A stretch of 64,000 nucleotides of DNA from Eumeta japonica (taxonomy: Eukaryota; Arthropoda; Insecta; Lepidoptera; Psychidae). A program made the translations under genes and the position numbers. The number at the start of each line of letters is the position of its first letter. The stretch's first letter is position 1. The stretch is taken from contig BGZK01000071.1 in NCBI GenBank assembly GCA_005406025.1, positions 794,961-858,960 of the forward strand. Reading direction: 5' to 3'. Below the pieces are notes generated by a model that did not search any database, was not told the DNA's origin, and saw nothing but the letters and a program-made list of their open reading frames with translations. Positions 11,741 through 24,624 of this stretch are shown piece after piece.

Positions 11741-14700
11741 TCTAAGGGTTTTGTGTTTAATACTATGGTCTATTTACATAATTATATGTAGTTATTAAAA
11801 AAAAATCTTGTTATTTCTTGCGTGTATTATATGCGCATATTATAACAAACGGAAATATTTATCGATTGGGCTTGTAAGACCGGTAAGATACCACACTTTC
11901 ACAAAATACAGACGTGAAGTAGAAACTGCGAGAATTCCAGTCGGCCACTCCCACATCTATCACTTTACTCTTTCTATTCCTAGCCTAACAGATATCTTAT
12001 TCCTATCCACGGGACCGGCAGCGCACTGGTGCCTCCTCTGGGTTTGCCAGTGTCTACGGACGGCGATGACGCCTACTCTCTTGTGCCTCGTTTGCCCATT
12101 GAAAATGGTATAAAAAGGAAATATCATATACCTATTATAAATACTATGATCACGTAATAAATATGGCCATTTTTATCAGGAGGGCTATGTATTAGTGGAT
12201 TACGTTGATTACAGTCAGCTCCTGAGCACTGAGCTCCTGCATATATTTCGTCTTTAGATAAACAAAATTATAAAATGTTATAATCACAAGTGCTCCATTC
12301 TACATTCTCACAAGAGAATGTAGAATGTGTAGGTTCACAAACTTGTTTGCTTCTCGAAAAATGTTCTAAAAAATTACTAAGAGATCAAATATAATATAAA
12401 ACTATAAATTTTAATGCATTTTCGATTATCCGATAGTGCTGAACGTTAAAATAAATGTGTACAAATCATGAAAACGAAAGTTAGCCACAGAATCCTGCCC
12501 AATGTAGTTGTGACTACATCTACCCAGTTGGGCTCGTTAACATTCATAATGTTGCGCAAGATAGGACCTACATAAATACGATGTTATTTTTATTAAATTA
12601 ATATTGTTAAAGTAACCAAATTTATTAATGTACATGTAATCTATGTTATAGTGAATTCAACTAATTTATATTATATTAAATTAACGTAAAACTTTAATTA
12701 ACTTTACAATAACTATTTGTAAAATCTGTAAAAGAAGGGTTCATTTTACTTAATGAGTACAGTAATATTTACTAGGAATCTCTGAATTTTCAACTATATT
12801 ATTTTAGTATACGTCACTAGAAGTGTTTGGTATACCTATATTAGTAAGTGATTTTTGTATTTTTAACAAAATTTATTTTGTACTTGTAACAAAACTGTAT
12901 TCATGTACCTATATAGTTTACCAAATTCCTTTTGCTAAGATACAGAACTCGGTTTAATATACTAGTCCCGCGATGCGGAAACTATCAGATATTAAACTTA
13001 AAAGAACAAATACTATACTTTCATTTCGGCCAAAAGTCCAAGAAGCAATAGTGTAGAGAGAAACTTGAAATTGTCTAAATCTGATCGTGGGCACACCTAT
13101 GGCGCCATGTAAACGTTTTTATTAGCGCTATCTTCGAAACAATATTAAAAATAACACGTTAAACAACAAAACACCCTTGATAACAAAATAGTCTTGTGTA
13201 GAAATAATACAATTGTTTCTTAATATTAACTTGAAAACATTTTGTTGATGTTATCATAAAAGTGTTTATATTTTACGAAAAATCGTTGTTAACACAAGCT
13301 TTGCATGTTACTTTTAGTTAAGAGTACCTAATATTTGAATCTGTGTGAGACAAAGTAAAGCAATTTTAGTCAAAATTAATCATCCCTATAAGACATTTTT
13401 TTGTTAATATTAAGACGTGCCGATGCTGTTTTTGCAAAAAAATATTTCTTGCTATTTTAATATTTACGACCCTTACATTTCTACTATCGAGAAAGTAATT
13501 TTTAAATCAAAATGGCTTATCCGATTTATACTTACATTAAAAATTATATAAAAGATATTAGTTTCTTTGAATGTATGTAATTTATAATCATTTTTATGAA
13601 AAAAATATTGGTAAAATCAACCTAATATACTTAAGCTTAACATGTCTTTTAGACAATTTGGTATTAGTTATTATTACTAAATACTGTTTGTTATGTTTAT
13701 CATGAGAACTATTTTGGGTATTTTACAAAACATAAATCTTAAATTAACTAAAGTTACTAGTGGGTACTATTAAAAATATTTTGTTGTTATTACAAATAAA
13801 GTATACTGGTAAATTTCCCCGCAATAATTGTTTAATCTTACTTTGGTAGGTCTTTTTTACAAAGAAATTCATTTGAATTGACTATACTCAAATGTAACCA
13901 TAATTTTATATTTAATACAACATACCAAATTGTAATTTGAAATTAAGTTCTCTTGTGATATTAACAATAAATCGTCAACAAAAGCGGTTTTGTCGACACA
14001 ACATGCATTTTTTTTTTTGCACTGACGGTTTACAGCTCGCTAACGACTAATTGCCACCAGAAGACTATATATGACTGATGTGAACATGGCACCCACTTCT
14101 CATATACGAGCCATTTATTCTACATAGACCTATGGGAAGAATGTGGTTTATATGTTTTATACCCGTGAAAATAAAAATAATAATAGTAGTCTAATAAAGT
14201 TTGTATGTCATGATTATTGTTGGAGTAAAATTAACTAAGTTACCTACATAGTAAATTTTCCTCTTAATTAGTTAGTTAATTTTACTTTACTCTAAATCAA
14301 AAATCTGAGCACTTGTTTTGCTCTACTGGATACTACACGAAGACGTTAAATGTTTACACCAAACATTAGGTACAAATAGTGGGTAGTATAGAGGACACAT
14401 CTATGCGTAATCAGCTACCCAGCGCTTGAAAATATAAAACCGCGGAAGCCTGCTTGTTCGCCTGTGCATGAAGCTATCTAAGAAATTATTGAAAAGAGAC
14501 TGAGTACTTTCTTATCGGCAAAATTATTTGGGGTTTATTTTACCTATCCATAATGATTTTTGGTTTTAAAATACGTAGGTGCAACTTTTTCATCCTTAGT
14601 TATTAAATTATAGTGGCCGATCAGGTATTGATAACCAAAAGTCTATGATTACTAAATATTTTTTTCTATAAGTACTTTGTAGGCGCATCGTCCACTATTC

Positions 14701-16913
14701 CAGGTACATCCACTTGTAGACGTGGCTTGTCGCTCTCATGTTTAGAAAAAAAAATACCAACTACATTGGTTTAAAAAACCAATATTATAATGTTCTGTAC
14801 TTAAATAAAATTCTATGTTCTAGAAATAAAAACCAAAATGTTCTATAATGGCCTTTTGCCATTGTATAACATTAGTAAAAAAGAATTGAACATCATTTAT
14901 GCATTTTCTTTTGCCAATTTTAAGAAATTTTGTTAAATAAGCTGTATAAAAAATGGCTAACGTTCTTAGATTTTCGTTCTTTTATAGCATATTCGAAAGG
15001 CAAAAAAGCATGTAAGCCATCAGTGAGTAGATAGTCATCGCCGCCTTTGAACACTCGCAAACGCTAGAAGACTCATCAATATTTTGCCGTCCTTTTGGGA
15101 GGAAAAAGGATGTCTAATCGAAAGGTAACAATCGAAGGTGATACTTCACGTCCGTAATCCATGAGTGTGGTATTTCACCACATCGCGACATGTTTGTCAT
15201 CCCGTTCTGCCACCCTCCGGCCTAATGCAAAAGAGAACGGAAAGAAAAAGAGCTATGATAGATGCCGGGGGTACAAGGATGTGCACTGGCACCTCCCAGG
15301 ATTTGCTTGTGGGAAAAAATACACCGAAATATATATATATATATATAAGTGAACCATTAAAAAAGAATTTAATGGTGTTGAAAAGTTGAAAGTACGTATA
15401 AAAACAAAAATTTTGGTGCCTATTAGAGGTCTTAACATTAAGGTTTGCCACAATTAATTTATTGTTTTTCCATGTAAATGACATAGGATTCTTTTTTTAT
15501 TTTTCAATTTTAATAACTTTGGAATGGCTTGTTTACGCAACCTCCCAGCTAGAGGATTTATAGGAAATTTCACGCTCTACAAAAAAGGCCTGAAGGTCAA
15601 AGTTTCTCAAATCAACCGTTTCAAAGATATCAGCGATAAAAAATAACACTAATAAAAATTTCAATTATTTTCCAATATAACTGCAAATAAATATAATACT
15701 CTATATTTATATTATTTTTTTTTGTAAAATCACTTTAATTTTGTTAAGCTGAGATCGTAAACTTATTCGATACGTACCTCACGAACAGCACAAATACATA
15801 AATATAACCTTTAAAAATGTCAAATAAATAATTTTTGAGTCTCTTTTGGAATCAATTTATTTTATTTTCAAAGTCAAAAATGTCGCGCATTAAAAACTGG
15901 GAGAAAATTCGTTTGTGATGCACGATAAATATAACAGAGCGACACCGTAGGTATGGCTAGAAACGAAAATTCACCGATAGGGTACGCAATAAACAAAAAA
16001 AAATCAGCTTATTTTTAAATCAATTTTCTCTCTAGATGCATTTAGGTTTTGTCTTTTCATATACTTTATTTGGTCTTCTCCACAATTAAGTCGTTCGCAT
16101 ATAAAATATAGATACTTCAACTCATTTGCACATAGCGCTATGTGGGCGTGAGCTTATAAATATGCTACTTTGATTTATATGACAGTAGTGCGCCATTCGT
16201 CACATGTCTTTCTGACTGATCATATTTATTGAGACACACAGAAAATCACTGCATCTATACAAACTTTACTAACACATGGGGCCACGCGCCCAAACGAGTT
16301 AAAATATGTATTAGTACACTCACCATCCAAAAAGCTTCACGAAATTGTGAATTAAGATTGCATGGAATGGACACACAATAAAAAAAAATTACATACCATT
16401 TAATAAAATGCATGCCTAAATGAGCCTTTATAGGAAATCTCAAATCATCTGAAAAAAAAATCAATGAAACCGTGAACTCAATTAGTTTTGTTATCCTGGT
16501 ATTGGAACAATTAGCACTAGACCGTGAAGCTAATTTCAAGCTCTGTCTGCTTTTAAGATAAGCAATACTACACTATAGTGATAAACTTGATACATTTTAG
16601 AATTAAATGAGACTGCCCACATATAAAGATAGTAAAGTTAAATGTAACTACAGCCTAGACGTTGAGTCTAATATGAAACTGTATGATGATAGTGGTCTAT
16701 CGAAATCTATTTTTCAATTTTAATGCACTATACAAATATTTCTACACAAAATACTGAATTTCCCCACATTTAATATTTTGAATACTACTTGGTATCTAAT
16801 CTTTGACACTTGGTGAACGTTACATCGGGGATGTAACCTGTGTCGGTACCACTTTTTTGTACAAACTGCGCTATTCATTGCATTTTAAAAATGAAAAATT
16901 AATCAGTGTATTT
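11741..16913. other. Intergenic AT-rich region, no gene recognised
   Basis: I see no spliced or intact gene over 5 kb. The 101-codon frame at 11808-12113 has an unusually GC-rich end (11990-12110) but matches no family. A perfect hairpin lies at 12296-12327. A short GC-rich patch at about 15140-15310 carries overlapping ORFs in three frames and looks like an old repeat fragment. (AT)n lies near 15330-15347. Confidence 0.4.
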
Positions 16914-17470
16914 ATAGGGTTCTGTATCTCAAAAGGAAAAACGGAACCCTTACAAGATCACTTTGTTGTCCATTCATCTGTCTGTCAAGACCCTTTATCT
17001 CGGGAACGTCCACACTTTTTGGGTACATATTTTTGATTTCATTTGATAAAGTATATGGTTTTACCATATACCTAAGTCTACAATTCCTTGAAGTTGTGAA
17101 AATATCGAACTTTTAAGTTAATGTGAAAAAAAAAATCCGGCAGTTTGTTCTGCAAAAAATGTATATTTTGACACTCTGAAGGGAATCAAAATTTATAGAG
17201 TATTATCCATTGACCTAGAACTATAAAATTTGGCAAGTATTGCCGTCTTATACTACAAAGTACAGGAAAAAATCTGAAAATAATACATTTGTAATTAAAT
17301 TATAAAAATAATTTTGATTAAGTTACCTAACTAATTTAGGTATGAACTGTTAGTATAATCACAATTTCCTACAACTATGTAATTATAGGTTTTGTATGGA
17401 ATTTTGTATTCCGTACTCACACATTTGTACAGGAACTCATGGTGGACGAGTTCGACTCGCACTTGTCTGA
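16914..17470 (+). repeat. Lepidopteran GGGTTCCGT-type interspersed repeat, copy 1
   Basis: The unit begins TAGGGTTCTGTATCTCAAAA and GGAAAAACGGAACCCTTA. It continues with TTTGTTGTCCATTCATCTGT and CAAGACCCTTTATCTCGGGA, and ends with GGACGAGTTCGACTCGCACT. From memory this order of motifs is a very common moth and butterfly repeat. It is non-coding; an apparent 77-codon ORF is incidental. A second, minus-oriented copy lies at about 42690-43290 inside the MCMBP intron. Confidence 0.75.
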
Positions 17471-18466
17471 TATAATACATATATTTTATTTAATATATAT
17501 ATATATAATATCAGAAAAGAAGTTGCACTCCTTACAAGTGCCAAGAAATAGTAACGTAATATATATATATATAACTTTAAAAAAATACACTACAATTCTA
17601 TCAGTTTCCATCTAATTTCATTAAAATAAAACATGACTTTGAAAATAACCATTTTAATTAATTTGTAATATATCATGCTATATGTTCTAATAATTATTCA
17701 CAATAATTACAAGCATCATATAATTACAATACCAGTGCATAAATTATTAGAATCAGTTACCAAAATATGCTAAGATTTAATTTAAAATTATTTGCAAAAC
17801 AAACTATATTTTACATGATTTAAAGCTGCTTCTTTGACAAGACGTGTTATTTAGAAAAAAAAAACAACTTACAATCATAAAGAATTCTTTGGTAAAATGG
17901 TCCAGTGTAGAAATCAATAACAAATGGATTTTACAAATTTTTATTTCAAATATAATATGTTCATGTCCATATTAAAAATTTAGGACAGATATATGATTTA
18001 ATTTTAAAGCTAATGTAAATATGAAAAACATTCTATTGCCTTTCTTTAAATTTAATTTTAATAACTTCAACTGCAATGGTCATTCAGATTAATTCAAATT
18101 TGCACTAAATGTATTACTTGAACTCATAGGCAACTCCTTGTACAGACTTTTCAAGCCACCGACACACCTCTCCATGAACATTTAGACTACACAGTATGAC
18201 ACCAATTTGAAAAAAATGAATGGTCGCTGCAATTTTTCTTACATATATATGATGAATTTTTTTTTATGTTTAAAATTTTTATATTTAATGTTAGATCACA
18301 CATCTGCCCTGAAGATAGTTTAAATATGGCTGTGAACATATACAGAGTATATAGAATGAGATACCAGAACTAGTCAACTATATCACAAATTTAAAAATAC
18401 ATGATTTACAATTTATGAATTCATCAGAACAAATATGTACATACAATTTATAAATAAATAACAAAA
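17471..18466 (-). other. Mucolipin 3' flank
   Basis: AT-rich DNA with (TA)n runs near 17490-17510 and 17560-17572. It probably contains the mucolipin 3' UTR on the minus strand, but no decisive polyadenylation site was identified. Confidence 0.35.
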
Positions 18467-20267
18467 TCAAGCCACAATTTCATTTTCAGTTGGTGAATTG
18501 TTTAATTTAGAATATGCCTTTCTATATAAATTACAACAGAACAAAGAATTCATTACATTGTTTAAGGAATGTGAACTTGAGCTTCTGTACAGTCCTGAAG
18601 ATACTTCTTCGATATTTATTTCACCGATGAACCGCTGAAGATCAGTTTTGGGGAAGCCTTCCTTGTAGTACTGTTTTATTGTATCATATGCATCCATTAT
18701 CACGGATATAAACAAACTCAAAACAACATAAATATAAAGGCTGATAAAGGAATAAAGATATAAACGGCTAAACCACCACAACATAGGCGATTTATGAGAC
18801 ATAACAGAGAATGTCGCAAACATATCATCTCCATTTATTAGTGAGAACAGACATTCAGATGTCATAGACAGTGATCGGAATTTTATATGATATGGGCCGA
18901 GTATTAGCCAACCACAAAATGTAAATCCAGCATATAATAGTAAGGCACAAATCAAAAATCTGAATATTTTCGGGGTTGCCTTTTTCAATGTCAATATTAC
19001 AACATTGTATGTTTTGAAAAATCCTAAATATCTCAGAACCCCAAACCACACTAGGAGGTTTCCAGTGCCCAAAAATAAAGAACAAACATTCCACTGGTCA
19101 TTTGTGAACTGATTTCTTTCAATCTGTTCTTTAATTGCAGATCCCATGATAATAAGGATATCGTTGATTATTATCATTATGTACCACATTCAAAAACTCT
19201 AATTTGCCATCCAAACTTAGCTCTTTATTGTAGGTGCGTTGGAAAAATTGAACTGTCAATTCTTTTAATAACTGGGCTCGATATATGGCTCGACTACACA
19301 GACAAAAAGATATTGTGCAAATGAGTATAACCAAAATGTTCAGTATACTTCTCAGTATTTGGTCAATTTTGTTGTCAGTAACATATTCTTGATCACCTTT
19401 ACATAATAATTTAACAGGCTCTGCCTCCAAATCTAAGGACATTTGCCCATCGTGATCTTGATTGTCCAGTATTATTTGAATATCAAATCTGTAACAGTCC
19501 GGTGGACTTACTGGACCAGCTGCTCTAAGGTTAACAGTTTTTAAAGAGAATGACAAAGTAGCCTTAACCAACGCTGCAAAATTAATGTTCCAAGCAACAT
19601 TTTTTAATAAATGTCTCGATTTAAATTCGTTGTTGCCAGTATGGGTGAAATTTATACAAGTATGAATTATCTCAGAATTAAACTCATATGTCTCATTGAA
19701 TCCATTTATTTGTGCAATTTTGTAATTGTATTGGCAAAATATGGGATCAGGCATATTGTTATTTTCATCATTATATGAATAAGGGCCTATGGAATAACCT
19801 TTAGATAAGTTAGCATAACCATTGTAAGCGAAATCCAATACTTGGTAAAAATCATCCACAGTGTAAACAGCTAAAGGCCCTGCCGAGGGTGGATAAGCAT
19901 TTATCTCACGAGTGGAATCCCAGCCAAACAAAAATAAATGAGAGAAACTGATACGATTGTCCCAAGTATAATTAACATGAACATATCTGTTATGTGCGAA
20001 TAAACACAATTGAAATGTCACTAAAATTATCTTTATTACTTGGACAAAAAATTTGTATGGAAATTTACGTTTAGCTTTCCATTTTTCTATTGGATTCATA
20101 AAGAAGAACTGTAGTTTGCGACGCATCTTTTCTTCCATTTGAGAATTAAAAGTAGAGGGTTGTCGAGGATCATTTTCATTAACGTAATTGTTAACAGTGG
20201 CTTCTGAATTCCTCTCATCTTCAGTTTCTGAATAAGTGTTATCCTCAACAGAAGATATCATTTCCAT
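18467..20267 (-). CDS. Mucolipin (TRPML) cation channel, intronless, one frameshift
   Basis: TRPML channels release Ca2+, Fe2+ and other cations from endosomes and lysosomes in response to PI(3,5)P2. The 5' frame (ATG at 20267) encodes a polar N-terminus, TM1 at about residues 72-92 and the lumenal domain with the PPSAGPLAVY loop near 126. The 3' frame carries TM2-TM6, LGPYHIKFRSLSM and the pore filter NGDDMF (about 18818-18835), ending at TGA 18467-18469. The two frames meet at 19184-19190, where the family has LEF-N-WYI. Here AAT is followed by a single G before TGG, one base too many or two too few. The span is 1801 bases, 3n+1. No introns interrupt it and no other stops occur, so this is either a retrocopy with a fresh lesion, an assembly error, or an authentic intronless gene with a base error. 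The upstream ORF would otherwise stop at 19131. Confidence 0.85.
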
Positions 20268-22079
20268 GCACAGCAACTCTATAATGCGAAACTATATGGG
20301 ACAAGAAAGAAATACTCGGTAATCCTATTTCACGAATTTAAGAGGCGTAAAATAACATAGACAATGAAAGTTTTTTTTGTTTGTACTTATATAAGCAATT
20401 CCGATGGAAATATTTAATGTAGGTACCTTTTATTAATCTCGTTTGATGTTAAAGTGTCGCTTTTAATATCATTAAATGGAACAGATTTCACTAATCAACA
20501 CTTATGTTTTCTTTGTTATCATATCAGTATGACTTATAGAGTAACTTAGGCTTAAATCAAATATGTCAAAAACAAAATGATATTCCCAAATTGCATTCTC
20601 TATGACTTTGAATCACAGAACGATAATGTACTAGTGTATCTTTGGGTACTACTACATTATTTGCAATATGGCGTTACTGCATACGGCATGTTAGAAAAAT
20701 TACATTTTAATGCGAAAGGTAACAGCTGACCATTTTAATATTTACGTTATATATTATTTAAAATTATTACCATTTAAGAACATAAGTAAATTAATTAGGT
20801 TATTTTCATTATTTCCTATTTTACATTTTTTCGTTTTTTTAATAAGAAAAAATGATTTATTCATAAGCTTATATTTAAAATTTCCTATAAAGGAAAAAAT
20901 ATTGTGAATCATTTGAAAATCTAAAATCATAAGCATTGTATGACAAATATACACAAATACTATTGATCTATGAAAAAATAAACAATTTAGAACTCATTGT
21001 ATTAAGTATAGTTATCGACCTTCCGTTACAACATCGAAGTATTCTACTAAAAAATACAAAAATAACACTTAAAAAGCTATGAAAAAGGATGCTCAATTTT
21101 ATTTTCGCAAGTAAAATTTAGTTTGTTTATAATAACTGCTCAGTCACGTATTATAATGATTGATTCGATAAGTATTTTGTATTACATTAATTAAAATAAC
21201 GTCAAAAATCGAGATATACATTGACTTCGAGATATACAAAGAAATAGACCTAAAAAACGCCGGTCTCGTGTATCTTGCGTTGACACATTATTCGGTTGCT
21301 TAACAATAGAATGTTCTTATACGAATGGAGTCGCTTTTTTGTTCACAATTTACTTTATATTTATATAAATCTTAAAATTACCTCTAAATGGAAATTATAC
21401 AATAAATTAAACGTATTCCAAAAAAATTGTTTATTATATTTTAATTTGTTTTTAGCAAATTATTAATAAGTATTATTTTTATCAAAATATGTTAACGTTT
21501 AATGATGCATCATCTTATTTTATTATATAAGTAATTAGAAAATTTTATATTACTATATTCTATACACTTTCGAAATTATCAAATTTTTTTCATGTATATT
21601 TTCACCGATATTATGAAATTAAAGATTCATATTAATCTTAATTTTAGGTGATTACTACATTAATCTTTATAACGAAGAAAAATATGCTACGGTTCTTTTT
21701 ATAAGTTCAACTAAAAAACGACGCTTAGAAAGATTTGAATATTTAACCACTCCACTGATGTTTTGTTTTAGAAAAGCCCGCGTGAACTGTAAAAAATATG
21801 ACTTATTGTCTTCCAATAACAAAATGATCAGTATTTGTTTCCTGTACATTTAAAAATGAACCTTATGTTACGAAATTTCGGTTGAAATGTAAGATAATGA
21901 ATAATGTTCCTTCTTCTTTTTCTTTGGCACTACAAAATAGTATCTTTAAATACGAGACAGAGACATCAAACATACTTTTGAGCCATTTTTTGTGAATATC
22001 GTATGCGACTGTGCATTTTCTCTTTTTTATGTATCTATGCCAAAGTTGTAAGTATTTTATTTGCATCTTTTTTTTATTG
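20268..22079. other. Mucolipin 5' flank and AT-rich spacer
   Basis: This stretch contains the putative promoter side of the minus-strand mucolipin. No other gene is supported. Small ORFs at 20710-20954 and 21667-22066 occur in very AT-rich DNA and lack any family resemblance. Confidence 0.35.
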
Positions 22080-22828
22080 ATTATTAACTTCCGGCTATAG
22101 ACAATGAAAAATTTTCAAAAAGTTGGAAAGTTTATTGCCTTCAGATTAATTTTCGAAAATAGAGTTTTCACCAGATCTTGACATTTAAGGGTTCTAGGAA
22201 TTTATTTCACCATTTTTCCAGTGATTACGTATGTATGCGTGCGTATGTAAACCTCTTACAAATTTTGAACGGATTAACTGATCAAACACAGTATACGACA
22301 AGAAAAGGAGTCCACTCAATTTAGTTGTTCTAAAACGTTGAAGTAATTTCGTCCGGTACATTTCGAGGAATCTCAAAAATAAAATTTTACGAAAAGAAAC
22401 TTTTTAAAATAAATATTTTACTGTACTGATCGATAACCGAGATCTAATCAGCTCTTTCCCCGAACAGGTGCATCACCTGCAGTAAGCTTTATCAAATTAC
22501 TTGATTCATTCAAATCTTTGGAAAAAAAATGTCAAGTTGCTTTTTTTTAATATTTCTTAAACACTGAAAATCTTAAAAAACCACTGTTATTTTGGTTTTC
22601 ACTTCTGTCGACATTCGCCGATTAGTTTTCTCTTTCTTTAAAATTTAAACATTTTCAAAGTTTATTCGAATATTATTTCCAGTTATGAAAATTCAACATT
22701 TTTTACAAATTGGGAAATTAACGTTTTCAGTCCGGTTATTGCAAATCGAGTTTTCATTAGAGCTGGACGTATTAGTGTTCTAAGAATTTATTGCAATCAT
22801 CTCCCGAGTTATGTCTGTGTATGTAAAC

Positions 22829-23355
22829 TGTAGCGGTTGATTTCTTACGGGTTGTTAGCAGATATCAAGTGTCCGTTACAAATAATAGATACTTCAAGGG
22901 TAAAACAATACTTTTATTTTATCGCATATACCAAGTACGTTTACGGACCTAATTTCTTGGCGTGCCTCGTACCAACCACAGATTATACAATATATGTACC
23001 GATTGAGCTTTCAAGGCGCGGTCGCTGCGTGACGTGACATGGAGTTGCTACGTGCGTCATCAGAATGTATGGCATTCGTTCTCGATGACTCATATGTTTG
23101 ACCAGCCAATCGCGGGATGACATTTACCGTGAAATAGGAATGCTTGCGTGCCTGCGAGCCTAGACGTCCTAGATAAAAGTATCTTTATAGGAATATCCCT
23201 TTCAATCGTTATGTTTGCAGCGAGGATAGTATGAGACTTTTTTCTAGGGCGTCATGCTAAGCCCGCTGGAACTCTGCCGTGGTGCATTGGCCGTGGGATG
23301 TGTATATGCATACCATTAGTCCGGTAGAATGCCTTGGCCGCATGTATAGCATAAA
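22829..23355 (+). mobile_element. 527-bp GC-richer insertion flanked by TAAAC direct repeats
   Basis: The insertion splits the host repeat between ATGTAAAC and CTTTCATAACTTATGAACGG. The sibling copy at 22241-22275 shows the unbroken site (ATGTAAACCTCTTACA). TAAAC occurs on both sides (22824-22828 and 23356-23360), a 5-base target duplication. The insert begins TGTAGCGG and is markedly richer in G+C than its surroundings. Size, TG start and 5-base duplication suggest a solo LTR, but the 3' end (GCATAAA) lacks the usual CA. The ORF 22837-23037 inside it is not a gene. Confidence 0.6.
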
Positions 23356-23558
23356 TAAACCTTTCATAACTTATGAACGGATTAACCAATCGTAAAGCTG
23401 TTTGCGAGATTCACAAGGAATTTACTCAATCTACGACTTCGTGAAAACTCGAATCAATTTCGTCTGATACATTTAAGATTTAAAAATTTAAATTTTTCGA
23501 AAAAAGTTTATTTTTAAGATAACTTTTAAAAATTCTAATTGATACCAAATCTAATCAG

Positions 23559-24624
23559 GGGGGGCGATTCTCATGTCATGTGGAAATTGTCATGAGACAA
23601 TTTTTAAATGTGAAATCTCCGTAAAATTCCTAATACAAAATGAGGGAACATGTCGCGTGATGGATAAATTATGTATTCTTACTCACCTATGGAAATTTAA
23701 AATAGTTTCTATTTAGAGATCGCGAATTTTATAGAGGTATGGAAATATACTTATAATTTTTAAAACGGATAAAGTGGACTTTTAAAGCCTTCCAATCTAC
23801 AATAAAAAGACCGTTAGAGGATAGGAGCGGGACGACTACTAATCATGATTTCATTAAAATAAGGTGTCACTCATTATATTGATCTTCTAAATTTAACGCG
23901 TGACAATTGATGTGTGCTAGGGTTAGAGATGCATCGATACGATTTTTTTCAAACATCGATGTATCGTTCATAAACATCGATGTTGAAACCCAAAACATCG
24001 ACGATACATCGTTCTTTATGAGCGATGTTTTATGAACGATATTTTATCATAGCGTTATCTTCCGTTGAAATTGAATTTTACTAAACCACTAGAAAAATCC
24101 ACCAGCCACCAGAAGTAATTTTTCGCCACTAAATGGACAGTCAAAACCACCAGTTTTAGTAGAAAATCCACTAGGCAACAGGTTGTCAAAATTGTTATTT
24201 TTAAATTCTCTATTGAAGAAATAAATATAAAAATATGTTTAATTGGTACTTTTACTTTTTTTTCTTTTAAAACAGTAAGTGTGAAAACAAAAACTTTGTA
24301 AAATAATATAAATATGTTCGATTATTGTATTTGCTTGTTTTATTTCTGTTAAAAAATAATATTTATTCGATATATAAATAGTGATAAAAAACATCGAAAA
24401 AAAATCGATACATCGTTCATAAACCTCGATGTTTAACTTTTGAAAACATCGATGTTCTAATATCGATGTTTTTTAAGATCATTTGGTATGGAAGGAAAAA
24501 TGTTAAATAACAACACTAATTCAATATTAATTATTAAGCTTGTTCTATTAAATTTATAATTTATTATACATCTCTTTAAAAAATGTCTCATGTGACAATT
24601 TCCACATGGACCGAGAATTGACTC
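23559..24624. mobile_element. 1.07-kb terminal-inverted-repeat element with TCAG duplication
   Basis: The left end (CGATTCTCATGTCATGTGGA, then AATTGTCATGAGACAATTTTT, 23564-23610) is an imperfect inverted copy of the right end (24575-24620, ATGTCTCATGTGACAATTTCC then ACATGGACCGAGAATTG). TCAG occurs on both sides (23555-23558 and 24625-24628). The host repeat resumes in register (compare AATCAGCTCTTTCCCCG at 22447). No transposase ORF is present, so it is non-autonomous. Confidence 0.6.
23923..24478. mobile_element. ATCGATGT-rich hAT-like MITE nested in the TIR element
   Basis: The element starts TTAGAGATGCATCGATACGA, which resembles a CAGxGATGCATCGAT hAT end. It carries clustered ACATCGATGT palindromes near both edges (23955-24045 and 24385-24475). 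ATCGTTCATAAAC is shared directly between the two clusters. The middle is AT-rich and non-coding, and the right end is not a clean inverted copy. Assignment to hAT is inference from the subterminal motif style. Confidence 0.45.

Noticed and set aside
11808..12113. 101-codon ORF
   Set aside because: No motif, splice signal or homology is recognised; the GC-rich end probably belongs to an old repeat.
17435..17470. tRNA-like T-arm motif (GAGTTCGACTC)
   Set aside because: It is the conserved end of a dispersed repeat; no cloverleaf can be drawn around it.
22837..23037. 66-codon ORF
   Set aside because: It lies wholly inside the 527-bp insertion, has no family resemblance and no splice context.
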